From positions 5,850,501 to 5,914,500 of the forward strand of contig OX463827.1 of NCBI GenBank assembly GCA_949825045.1: a DNA stretch of 64,000 nt, written 5' to 3'. Positions 1 through 13,200 of the stretch are shown here, in pieces. The stretch is from Argyresthia goedartella. Lineage: Eukaryota > Arthropoda > Insecta > Lepidoptera > Argyresthiidae. Position 1 is the first letter of the stretch. Every line of letters starts with the position of its first letter. The notes beneath the pieces are model-generated. The model searched no databases. It saw nothing but the letters and a program-made list of their open reading frames with translations, and had not been told where the DNA came from. Made by a program: the position numbers and the translations under genes.

Positions 1-514
1 ATTTTTTGATCCTCCATATTTGCTTAATGTCGTATTCTATAATCAAGTTAACCTTACCAGTGCTAACCAAGAAGTTACTCTATGGCACTAACTTAACTAA
101 CCAATGGACAAGTGCAAGGTAGTGATGGACAAGAATTTCATGCTGACGAGAGTAACTAATTATGAGTAGAGGTGGTCATTATAACGAAAGCGCATGAAAT
201 AGCATGCTATTGAAAAATTATTAATAGCACTGATTTTGACAAATTAAACAAACTGCTATATGCTAAAATGCTAACTCTTTAGCAAACGGCAAGCACTTTA
301 GAAAAACGTTGAAATAATGAAATAGCATCAGCTAGCGCTAGCTTCGCGTTACGTTGCCGCTTCGCAGTTCGCAGTCGTCGCGTTTGCTGGCCGGCACGGT
401 TTGGCAACTTAGCGCTTGCTTCTAGCTACGACGCCTACAACAGGTGTCAGGTGTTTTGTAACGGCAAGTGCGGATATAAATAATAAATTAGAACAGCAAC
501 TATATAAATTATTG
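1..514. other. Intronic sequence, nothing recognised
   Basis: AT-rich with a GC-richer patch about 320-410 that contains an internal agctagcgctagct palindrome. No exon with macroglobulin similarity is seen in either strand. Confidence 0.6.
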
Positions 515-991
515 TATCTACACACGTATCTAAACCCTTTTTACTGCGTACAAAAACCGCACGTTACGATCAGCATAATGTTAAACTACTTGGTAAAAAC
601 TCATTTATTATCTGAAAAATTACACATTATGACGTGTATGATTATAATGTGTAATTTTTCTACATATTATGACATTCAAATTTCGAACGCCGACGGCCAC
701 CCGCGTGCCGTCCCTAGTTTGTCTGTGAAGTTGGTACTGACATTCAAATTTCGAACGCCGACGCCCGCCTGCGTGAAGTTGGTACTAAAGAACAAGCTAA
801 ACAATTGCAGAACCACAATGCCGGTCAAACATGCGGTTCCTGAACACATCAAAGAGAGCTTATGATATGTGTGTAGATAAACTAGTGTATGTAACTGTAC
901 ATAATTAGGCATTAAAACTCTCGAGTGATATTATTATGCTCTCGAGTATTAATGCCCTCCATTATGTAGCAGCCACATAAACTACTATAAA
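515..991 (+). repeat. Non-autonomous repeat, copy A (TATCTACACACG family)
   Basis: It starts TATCTACACACGTATC and holds near its right end the inverse, GATATGTGTGTAGATA, followed by a shared tail with two CTCGAGT motifs and ending at CACATAAACTACTATAA. Copies B (35785-36410) and C (40786-41218, inverted) share the body. No coding capacity; a MITE- or SINE-like element. Confidence 0.85.
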
Positions 992-1128
992 ATTAGCAGT
1001 TAAGCCCACCTCTGATTATGAATGGACTTCAAATTTGAATTCGTCAAACGACATCTCGTGACTCCCGTGTATCAGACGATTAATCAGTCTAATAGGGGCT
1101 GTTAGCAGTTAAATATTTCGATTCTCAC

Positions 1129-1200
1129 CTGAGTAGAAGCCCAGCCGTCGTCCGTAAGACGTTGTGAGTTCAGCCACATAACAATCGCCTCGTTGTCATC
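1129..1200 (-). CDS. Mcr: Mcr exon 28: thioester domain, last exon in window
   Basis: Codons 1637-1660, [20 protein letters not shown] ending STQ before donor GTGAGA. The family continues D-T-V-V-A-L-x-A-L in the next exon, which is not in this window. Confidence 0.95.
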
Positions 1201-4200
1201 CTGCGAAAAAAATACATTTGATTGCGATTCTTGCGTGATATGGGTTTGTATGAAGACTTTTCGTACAGTAGCGACATCTGTTTTTGGACCTCCGAACTAC
1301 TAGAACTCCAAGAGAAGTGCAGTAGTATCAGCAGCGGGTCAACCTACCTGGTGGTCCATACAAGCTAGCAGCGCGTAGGCGGTGGTGGCCACGTTCCCGG
1401 AGTCGTATTTGTAAGGGAGCCGCGGCAGCAGGAAGGGTTTCTGGTTCTCCATCTTGAACGGGGGCTGCGGGACGCGCTCCTTGCCCCAGTAGACCAGCCC
1501 GCCTGCGGAGAGAGTCACAAGTGTAGCGGCAAGCACAAGGGAGTACATCGGTAGTCCCACAGCCAGAGCCAGAGCTGCATAGAATGAGGTATGCATCTAG
1601 GTGACCATAACATCTGTCCCAAGTTTTAGAATTCGGATGCATTAAATAGAGAGCGTCAGTTATTGCTCGTTTAGCTCGGTTCGGGTTCGGTCTTTTGGAA
1701 AACCTTTACTTGATCGCATCAATCCCAGCTGGGAGAGATGGAATGGGGTCTGAAAGAGAATATTGTCGCAATCATAGCATTTCACGAGTGTAACAAAATA
1801 CTAGTCGACATTTTCGATGTCCTACAGTCTCTCGATGTAATACGAAAGTACACCCTGCAAGTTTCCAGGAAGCTAGCAGCAATCAAAGCCGATGCCGAGC
1901 GAATTTGCGGAAATCCTCTTCTCAAACATAAAATAATGTCTAGAGACGAAAACACCAGCCAGGACGATGTCCCGCATCATTTCCAACAACTGAAGTTCGG
2001 CGCTTATCGTCGAAGTACCGGACATCGCTTGAAAGTAGCTCTGCGTAGCATAAGAGCGACCAGAGCTAAGAAGTAGAGGCAGTAGCGCGCGAAGTTTGGA
2101 CATCGGCGAATTCTTATTTGATGAAAAAATATCACTCTAATAGAAAAGTTGAACCAGCAAAATGATCGAGATCTGACACAGGTGTACATAGCGTGATTAA
2201 TAGGTACCTTCCGAGCGCTCCCGTCGCTTGAGCAGCACGTACGCATGCTCCGAGCTGGCCGCCTTCGCGAAGGTCAATGCGTACGCAACGACCGCCAGCT
2301 CGTACGCCGAGCCGAAGTCGTCCAGCAGCTTCAGGTTGTTCTCGAGCCACTTCACCCCTCGCTCCTGGGCGCGGACTACCCGCGCGCTCAGACCCTGCCG
2401 GACCGGGAGTCACGGATGTTAGACAGGCAGATACGCACGGATGCACCCGACAGATCTGCCCGCCAGTCTTTGCCTGGCTGGCAAAACTGCCAAAAAAGCT
2501 AGCCCTATACGCACGGATTTACCCGACAGATCTGCCTGATAGGCATATCCGTACCTGTTCTTGCCATACATTGGCCTGGTGGGCAGATCTGTCGGATACA
2601 TGTTTAATGTCACGGGTGTCTATTGAATGCCCTGCGCTCCGAGGAAGTCCTTATTCTAGTATCCCGAGTGGGCGAAGGATTCAATGTTGCCTAATATCAA
2701 GACCCGATGGACGGAACGCGAGTTACTGAACTCTGGTTAACTTTGACATTCCATAGATATTTCATCGTTTACTCGAGGTTAGTGCTTGCCTCGCCTCGCT
2801 CTTTTGGCCTTAGAAAGCATTATTTTTCTATTATTTGTATCTCTCTCTCCTTTTTACATTGAGTGTGACAAAAAATAAAAATTATACTTGTGCTTCATCC
2901 ATGTTTATGTCACCGTTAGTTTATAATCTAACGTATTTTTCTCTCGTTAGTTTACAAACTATGGATAAATTGTAAACTGTACCGTACTGCGCGATATGAC
3001 GAGTTATTTTATAATAAAACCATTCAATTGTGAACTGGTTTGAACTTGAACTGCAAACGAAATACCTCGGGCAAACACTCGTTCGTGTTCGGTTGACATG
3101 TAAAAACAAAAGAAACGTAAATACTGAACCCTGTCGGTCTAGTTCACAATTTGTCGATAATTTACAAACTAACGCGTTAGTTTATAAACTAACGGTCTTG
3201 ACAATCTTACGGTGCTGTACATTGTAGTTATACACGTGTCACCACTCTGCTCTGTAGTTAGGAGAAGTGTAATATTTCGCTGAATCCCTAAATTCTTGTT
3301 ATTAACCAACTTTTTAATTTTAATGACGTTAATCATGTATTTCACGCAACCCATGAAGGAAGTAAGCTCTTGTTTCCCAATTATTGAACATATCTTTCCA
3401 TATTACTCATAATTAATGATGTCAATTGGTCGTATGGGTAATTTCACACGCTTCCTTGCTTCGCATCGAAACTGGTCCGTCCTATTATGTTGCGGGTCCA
3501 TAGCGAAGTAACATAGCGCCGTCCTACGAATAGTAGATAAACTGGTTACATGAAAGCTATACGCAAAATCTTAATGTCTATTTACGGCAACGTTACATAC
3601 CTCAGACAACTCGTGCAAACTATAGTATGATTTAACAAATGGGTTTTTCTGTTTTGCTAGGTCAATATCTCGGACTTTGTGATTGCCACTGTTCTTGTTT
3701 CCAAACCGATGATACTTTACAGGATAAGACACAATAATGTTAGTGACAGCCGCAATGTTAACTTAGATACATCCTTAGTACTAAATTACTAATTTTAGAC
3801 AAGAAACTGCCAGTAAAACTTATCCCACCAAAAACATTCTGTAAAAAACTAGCCAAGTCTCGAGGGAGCTTCTTGTTTATCTCTAAAAAGTAATGAAACC
3901 TAGACAAAGTCGTGCCAAGTTTAAGGTTCCTTTCTGCGATTTCTTTATTATTATAGTTAGTGTTGTGTGACTTGCCCGTTGAACATTCTTTATACGTTAG
4001 TGGGTACAAGTCAATTTTGTTAACACGTAATGTTATATCTGTTGTAACTACTGCAGCGTGAACTCGCAGACGTCGATTTAGGACTCCTTTGTAATGCTAA
4101 TTTTTATTTCGATTTTATTGGGATACAGGCTGGTTGATGTTTTATAAGTTTATGCGAAATTGAAAGTTCGAATTATTCTAGATTCTTATTGGTAGTTGTC

Positions 4201-7200
4201 AGTTTTGGCAGGACTGGAAAAAATTATTTTCATTGAGCTTTTCGAAGAGCTGAGTCGAAGAGATTTTGATGCACATTTTTTTCTTTTGGCCAGTTTTGTT
4301 CGCGTTTGGAGTTGTCGTGTGAATTTGTGTTTTGGGCAGTCTTGACGCAAGAAGAATTGACCTTGGGCAAGAATTGACGCCGGCTTAAAAGATTGCTGGC
4401 GTTATCCCGATATTTAATCTGAAGTCAAAGGCCAGACGTTGGAAGCGATCTGGGTATGTATTTGGTGTTTATATTCCGTGGTGGCATTTTGGTCGTGTTC
4501 TGGTACTTATCATTATATCTTATTTGTAGCTTTTGGTGGAGAGCTGCGCATCGAGCCATAACCTCAATATTTAAAACCGACGTAGTCCTCGACAAGGCGT
4601 GCTTTGGAGTGTACGTGAACGAGGAAGTTGGACGCCGGCATCAGGAAATCCCGTATTTTTGACCCAAACCATATTTTTGTTTATTTGAACTGTCGTATGA
4701 TTTTAATTTTGTTTCTTAGCGCGGCTTCTCTCAAATTCAATCTTTGAACAGTATTATGTCGTCTGTTCATTATATTTTCATCTAAATTCCTAAAGGCATT
4801 TGCATGCCGCCGTCAAAGATATTTTCGGCATACTTTTGGGCAATCATTCATATAACCCCTCATCCATTCCATACGCACTTCATATCCTCCTCATATAATC
4901 ATTTCATTTTCACGTCGAGTCCTGGTCAAAGTGCGCATACAGCATCAAAAGCGCGTTACGAAGGTATTGATTTCGTTTTAAACGAACCAGCAAATTCAGT
5001 GTTCTTCTGCAACATAGACAAGTTCAGTTTGTTATTTTTTTTCTGGATTAAATTTCGGTCCTGGACACCTTGTTCGACATTCGGTTGTCATTCATTAATT
5101 TGTTATTCAAGTATTCAAGTATTTATTGCAATAAATTACATGTCATAGTGGTGTTACAATAAAAACTAAAAAATGCATAATTGTAATTTTACCCTCTTGG
5201 GTGTAGCAAGATTGCAGTTGCATTCAGTCACAAAGCATTACATAGATAGGACAACAGATAATGATTCCCACTAAGGATCTAACTTAGACAGATTAACTAC
5301 TTATATAAAACATTTACACCAATCGTAGCATAAAATAAATTGTCAATTATCACACAAAACATTATTAATAAATTAATTTTATAAGTCCATAGAGAAAAAA
5401 TAACAATTCTAAATTCTATTAAATGTCATACGATTTCCTTAAACAACTAGCTCTCATAAGAGTAATATTCAGACATGTCATAGGGAGTCATTTCAATTAG
5501 GTACAATTTTAGTTTACTTAAGAACATAGAGCCTGTCAACATTTTTAAATCATTTGGGAGCTTATTATACACCCCAATTGCAGTTAATTTAGTAGAGCGA
5601 GTGTATGTCACTGTCCTGCTGAACGGAACCTGTAAGTCAAACCCACGTCTTTCATTAATCCAACTACTTGGGCCTAGAGCTCTCGGTGGAAATTTTTCTG
5701 GATATCTTTAAACCAATTTACAAAGCTCCATTATGTAGAGAGCCGTGACGGTGTGAATTTTCAACTCCTTAAACGACGACCTACAGGATTCCATGGTCGA
5801 ATTTATTCCATTTACGATGCGCACAGCTCTCTTCTGAAGGACGAAGATCTTATTAATATCAGTGCTATTTCCCCATACTGACAATCCATATAGCATCCTG
5901 GATTGAAAAAATGCAAAGTATGCCTGCAAAGCGGCTTCCTTTGATGAAATTTGGACCAAGGATCGCAAGGCATAACAAAAACTACTTAATTTTCCTGCAA
6001 TTACTTCCACGTGTTTCTTCCAGTTTAGATTGCAATCTGTGTAGATGCCCAGAAATTTTGCATGAGATACGAATTCTATTTTATTGCTGTTTTGTTCAAT
6101 GTCTAGATGAGGCACATGAATGTTGTAGTTACGGAAATGCAATAATTTTGTTTTACTGACGTTTGTGCTTAGGTTATGCCGATTGAACCAATCTATTAGA
6201 ATGCCAGTAGTTGTGTTTATGATGTCGGGTAAATTTTCATAATCACCACGTTTGAATTTAAAAAATACTGATACATCATCCGCAAATAAAATTACCTTAT
6301 TTTTGATGAGAGACGGCAGGTGATTTACGTACAGCAAAAATAATACTCGGCCCAAGATACTTCCCTGCGGGACGCCAACTGTGATCGGTCGATAGTTTGA
6401 CTCTATTTCTTGGATTGTGTTATTTTTATTAATACTGGATAATATTACACTCTGATGCCGATCCTCCATGTAAGATTTGAACCATTTAGATACTTCGCCT
6501 CGTAATCCATATTTATTTAATATGTCCAACATGATGCTATGGTCTACATGGTCAAAAGCCTTGGACAAATCAAGCAATACCGTAATAACGTTGTGGTTGT
6601 CATCAAGAGATTCAGCCACAAAGTCAGCTAAATCAAATATTGCGTCTATAGTAGATAAGTCTCTTTGGAAACCAAATTGCTCTTTTTATAATTTTTTCAG
6701 AGCACAAGTATACCCTCAATTTCTCAGCCATAACCTTCTCAAATATTTTGGACAGTGCTGGAAGCAGGGAGATCGGTCGGTACTTCCCGACATCCAACTT
6801 GTCCCCCCCTTTGTGGAACGGTTTGACAAGTGCCTTTTTTAAAATGGTTGGAAAGGGAACATTTAAACTTAGGGAACTTAGAGACTGATATAGCGTTAAG
6901 AATGTACTTAATAACTATTATTGATAAACCATCATACCCACTTGACCTTTTGTTTTTGAGCTTTTGCATGACTTTGTGTAAGTCATGAGCGCAAACAGGT
7001 GAGACAAACATGGATTTATTATGAAAGGGTGGTAAATCTGGGTGTTTAGGTTTGTGGGAGGTAGTGGAGGTATTTGTGAAGTGCGCGTTAAACAAGTTAG
7101 CTGCATCATAGGTGCTGTTTGCTACGCGAACTTTATCGGTCATCCCCGTATAGTCTCTCATGTATTCATGCTTCGACCCATTTATTTGTGTGTTAATTAG

Positions 7201-10200
7201 GCTCCAAGTTGCTTTCACTTTATCATTAGAAGTAAGTATCTTTTTATTATTGCACAGTCTTTTATAAAATTCAATTGTTCTTTTCAGAATAGTAGAGTAT
7301 AGCTTATAATGTTTGAGTTCATCATTGTTTTTAGAGAGTTTGGAAGATATAAAAAGGTCTCTTTTTGTTATGAACTTTTGATATTATTATTAAAATAAAT
7401 TATCAAGTATCAAGTATCAAGTATCAAGTATATTTATTGCATTCCACAGTTATAAAGTTATATTATAAAGTTACAACATTATGGACCTTGTTCAGGCACA
7501 GCAATATGAGAGAGGACGACATTATAGTATTATAATTATTTTTAATTATAACCCTTATTAAATTATAATTTGAGTACTTATCTAGATGGAAAAGGTGATA
7601 TTTCTGTAATTGTCTATGTCATTGTTAATATGTATTATATTTATTTATATATATTATTTATAAATATTTTATTTATTTATATTATGTTATTATTTATTTA
7701 TATTATTATTATTATTTAAGTATTTATACATATTATGTTACTGGGTTAGTTCTATATGTATTTTTAATTTATAATTTGTCATTCAAGTAATCGTTTAAAT
7801 TATAGTAACATTTTGTGGTCAAAAGTTGTTTTAATGATCTTATTAATATGGTGTCTTTAGTTTCTGTTGTCAAATGTTCTGGTAACTTATTATACTTGTT
7901 TTGTCAGTGAGTGAATGTTTTTACTTATTTATCACTACACTACCTATGTTATATCTGTTACTCTCAATGTCAATAAAAAATAAGTCATGGCAAAGTTATT
8001 TTTATTTTACATACTAATTTGCTTAAAATAGAATTCCTTTGTATACCCTTAACGAGCAGCATAAAACGATCACGGAAGGCGCCTGCAGTCATTTTCTAAT
8101 ATTTCATTACGGGTCGCTATCAGGAAACTTGCAGCTTGTAATTTATTGTAATTAAATACGACGCAGTTCAAAATTAACGTGTACCCACTAACGTATAAAG
8201 AATGTTCAACGGCCAAGTCACACAACATTAACTATAATAATAAAGAAATCGCAGTAAGGAACCTTAGACTTGGCACGACTTTGTCTAGATTTCATTACTT
8301 TTTAGAGATAAACAAGCAGCTCCATCGAGACTTGGCTAGTTTTTTTCAGAATGTTTTTTCGGTGGGATTTCACTTCTTTTTGTAGAAACGTGGGCATATT
8401 GATTTATTTTATTAGATTTTCGGGAGATATCCGGGAGATGTGAAAACGGTATACACCGAATCTATACCAAGAGAAAACCAAGCTCTTGTGTTTTCTAATC
8501 AGGGTCACCAGGTCTTCGATTATCCTAGTTTTTATAGTTTTCCCTTTATGTGGCCCTCAAACCCTAACTCTGTACCAAATTTCAGCTCTCTGAGTTTATG
8601 GGAAGTACTAGTACTATTCTGATGATCATGATTGAGTGAGTGAGTGTCATAAATGCGAAACTATGCTTTCGCTTAACTTCGGAACTAAATGACCTACAGA
8701 CTTGAAATTTTGGATTTTAAGTATGTGATTATAGCTTACTGGATGACGAAAATTTCTGCGTTCTGGTCTTATAGAGGTTCTCAAACAGGGGCCTGAAAAT
8801 GCGGCGAAATGGTTCCAGTAAAGGATGGTACGGCAGTGTTTGCTTCGCGCTCGACTTGGCGGGGGCACTGCCGGCCCCCCGATCTGAACACTTTAAAAAA
8901 TGCATTGCTTAATCGCCTTCATATTAAATTAATTCCTAAATTCCACATTGCATAAAACTTTGTAGCCATGTCTTTAACAACCTCTGAATACAACAATATT
9001 AATCCTGCTTTTCTTGAAGAAAGACCCGAAATGTTACCGATCTGACATTTCTATTACGTAATATCGCGGGCTGGAGCCCACAACACGCTTAGCAGATTTT
9101 ACTATCTAAATATTGCTGTTATTACAAGATAACTAGTGAAAAATTTTCCTGTCTTGCCTAGGTGTGCTGGTAGAAGTCTCTCTTTAGAGATAAGCTCGCC
9201 TTTGCTCATAAAATGTTTTGTTACCTTACTATTAAGATTTCTGTGCAATAAAGAATATGAATATGAATTTCTGTGCAATAAAGAATATGAAAAATGTTGA
9301 TACTAAAGCTAGTTTTGAACCTATTTATCATATCGACGTTAGTAGGTAGGATTAGTAGGTATCATTATATACGCTATTTGAGGCTTCTGAGAATGATCTT
9401 CCGAGATTATTTCCCATACATACAATACTTAGATCTCAGGTACTAATCTCCTCGGTCGAAGCACTGCGTATAATTATGACAGAACTTCACGTAGAGGTAC
9501 GTTCGTTACATCATTAGGAAATATGGTACGCCTATTACTAACCTCCCGTAAGCCGATGTCCTTCAAGTTCTTAACGGTTTCCAATGTGATGACGACCTGT
9601 GCAGTCAGTGTGATGTTCCGTTCCAGTAGCACGGAGTTGTTCGACTGTTGGACAAATTCACATTAGTAGCAGCAGATGCATCTCTCCCCACGCTTGTCGT
9701 CAAGCTAAAGGAATCAAGAGCTCTAGGATGTGTGAGACAAACATTGCAAAACGCAGATTGAGGAAGAGTTTCATTTACTAGAGGTTTGTAACTTGATAAA
9801 CATTGGCAACAGCAACAAATATACATTTCTATGGATTTATGGATAATCTTACTCATATCCGAGCCAAGGCCCACGCCCCTCGGTGGGAACATCAATGGGC
9901 TATATTTATTATAAACAAATCATTTGTATAGGCTATTTATGGTTGTCATGTGAAACTGAAATTACATATTTAAGGTCAAATGCAAACCATGGTAGGCAAA
10001 TGTTTCTTATTTCTTATATTTTCCTTAAATTATTTTAGCAGCTTAAGAGAAAAGCAAATTTTGAAAGTACCCACCTCTCTAGCATTCAAGAAGAGTCGCT
10101 GATTATTCCGATAGATGTCGCTGTCCTTAGGAATGAGGATCGTGTTGTTGTCGTTACGGTTCGGCAGCCATGTGATTTCGTAGAACGCACCTGCACATAA

Positions 10201-13200
10201 ATATGCACATTTACATACAGACACATACATTGCCTTTTCGCCCACTGAACGGAAATGTGGCGAAAGATAGGGCCCCAAAACAATGAATCAGGACAACAAT
10301 CACATTTCTGGCCTCTTCACTGGACAGAAAAACATTTTTGGCTTATTCTGTATGGTTCTGTCATGGCACTTCATGCCGTGTCGGTAAAAGCGTGCGTCAA
10401 GCCGTCGCGTCGGCAGAAGCGTGCGTAATATGTGCTGTCAATTGCGGAAGCGGAGTCGGAATCTAAAATGTTACTACAAAAATTATTTAACGTAGTTTAA
10501 CCTCAAAACAAACGCCAAAACCCATTTTTGTCTTAACAATCGTTGAACATGAATTAACTTTTTTGTATTAAGATCATTATTTTCTGTATACCTAGTTAAT
10601 TTTTAATGACTCAACCAGTAGTGCAATGGATGGACTCGCCTCTAAGAGGCCTCGCCTAAAGGGGCCCTCAAACTCACTCGTCCAACTATTGCTCTCTCCA
10701 GCCACTACAACAATGTACTATTGTTTGCCCCGAGCAGTCCCAGATTTGGCTACCCTGTGCCGAGAAGCAGAGTAAGTGTACAATCATATAGTGAATCAGC
10801 CAAATCTTGGTCCCCTAAAACATTTACATGAGTTATAATGACTAGCTGTTTTGGTTCATTGACGTCAAACATGACGTTGATATGGACATGCCCCGGAATT
10901 TTGACTAATAAAAAACTGACAAAGATAATTCACCAAGTTCAAAACTTAAAAAATTTACTTCAAGTTCAAGCCCTATTTCTTCCTCCCACGTCGGGATGAG
11001 AATGAAGTCTGTGTACATGTAAAGTCCTCATCAAAACTTTGCTGCACGGAACCACAAACCAAAACGTCATCTATTTTTTTTTGTTCTTGTTGATTTTTTC
11101 AAAAAGCGCTAAATCGGTTTCCATAAATTTTGTATGGGACCATCTCTGACCAATCAAAACAGGAATCATCAAAATCGGTTCATAATTGACGGAGAAATCG
11201 CGTCACAAACACACACAATAAATGACGAATTGAGAACCTTCTCCTTTTTGAAGTCCCTTGAAAATAGAAGCTTCCGCCCCCTTATCGACACTCTGACCAC
11301 TAATTTTCTTGGAGTAATGACTCATAGTGTAAGTTGTTACCCTTGCCTGCAACCCTGCGTAAATAGTATAGCAAGTGTCCTTTTCCGATGATTGGTCATA
11401 CCCAGTGAGCACAGATGGGACTGCCCATGCGTTCAGGGAATTGCTTGTGTTGCCCCTTACACTGGCCAACAAAGAGGTCGTTCTGTAACATTGCATGAAA
11501 CCCGAATACATAGAACTCCGCAAAAATTGTTGATGCGTTCACAAATATCGATCAATATTACCTTCAGGGGTCTGGTGGTCGAGCACCCAGGCGACGGCAG
11601 AAGAGATGACCTCTGGGTCGATGTAAATAAAGTTCTCCCATTCGTTGAAGGATGCGTCCTGGAAGATCTTCGCACAGAATGAAGTCAGCCACACCGACGA
11701 TGCTGATTGGTTCCTGCGAATAAAATTATTATTTTGATATTGTAATCGCACCTAGTCTGTTAAATGTTTATATGAACTACATAGCATCACGCCTTTCCCC
11801 AGCAATTCAGCATTAGTCAGGGGGCTAGCCCAAGATTGAAGGTGTCTTCTTTTCCATCACCGTTAGAACTTCTGTCTAATGTACTTAAGATAAATGACTT
11901 ATCTCATCGGTACATGGTCAGCACCGCATTCGTACCCGCGTACCCGCGACTGTGAAACCACTAGACCATAGAGCTCAGACATATAAATTCATTCGGAATT
12001 TCTCTAATGCTTTCCAAATTTACATAAATTATAAATACAGTGGTGGTCGTATAATTACAAACACTGAATGATTATTAGAATAACTAAGCTATTCCTCTCT
12101 ATATTGTTATAAGACTATTATTGGAACTTGCTACACAATTTTAAAATATTTGTATAAGTATTGTGTAATGTTAAAACGAAATATAATCCACAAAACTTGT
12201 CTGTTCCTAATCTTTTATTCAGTTTATTCTAATTGCAAGCAGTATAAACTTAACAACGATATGGCCATATAATTAAAGACACTCCATTTGCTTAAAAAAA
12301 TGAAAAAATAAATTGTTATTATTGAAATTATCTTTATTCCACAAAATTCCTCAACACATAATTTATAAAACATTCCAGTACAAATCAATATTTGTCATTT
12401 GGCAGAAACGACAGCACATCTCTTCGGCATGGAAGCGATCAATTTTGTACAAGCTTCTAACGGAATTTGTGCCTTGCATCTAAAAAAGCTGTGTAAAGTT
12501 GATCGACGTTTAATGTTCGCTTTGACGGCACTGTCTTCTTCACCTGGTACCACAAATATTCTATTGGATTTAAATCCGGACTGTACGGGGGCCAATCCAA
12601 AACCGTAACAGACTGGTTCCTTAAGAAGTCTCTTACTACTTTTGCCTTGTGTTTTGGATCACTATCTTGTTGGAAAGTCCAAACGACCGGTAAATCTTGC
12701 TCGGCACAGGGAAGCATTGCTTGTTCTAATATATTCTTGTACTGTAATTTATCCATGTTGCCTTTTATTTTCCTGACAGGTTCAAGTCCTGAAAAACATC
12801 CCCACACTTTGATATATACGGCACCATTTTTGACTACTTTCTTGGTATACTTTGGATACATTTCTTTGTTCGGGGGTTGTCTATTAATTATGTCAATTTT
12901 TGTTTCATCAGAAAAAAGCACATGTTTCCACTCTCGTTCAGTTCAGTGTTCATATTTTTTAGCAAACGCTAATCTTGCCTTAACATTTTGCTTTTTCAAA
13001 AGTGGCACCTTCCGAAACACTCGTCCGTGCAAGTTTGCCTCACATGGTATGTATTCGTCTAGTTGTTCTTGCAGAAACACCCTTCGACCCTCCTGCACAA
13101 ACAACTCCGAACCTGATACGTTCTGATCCCTAGAACGGATCTTTTTTGCCAACAATACAGAGTAGATTTCCTTGGTCTCGGTTTTCTAGGTACGTTTTGG

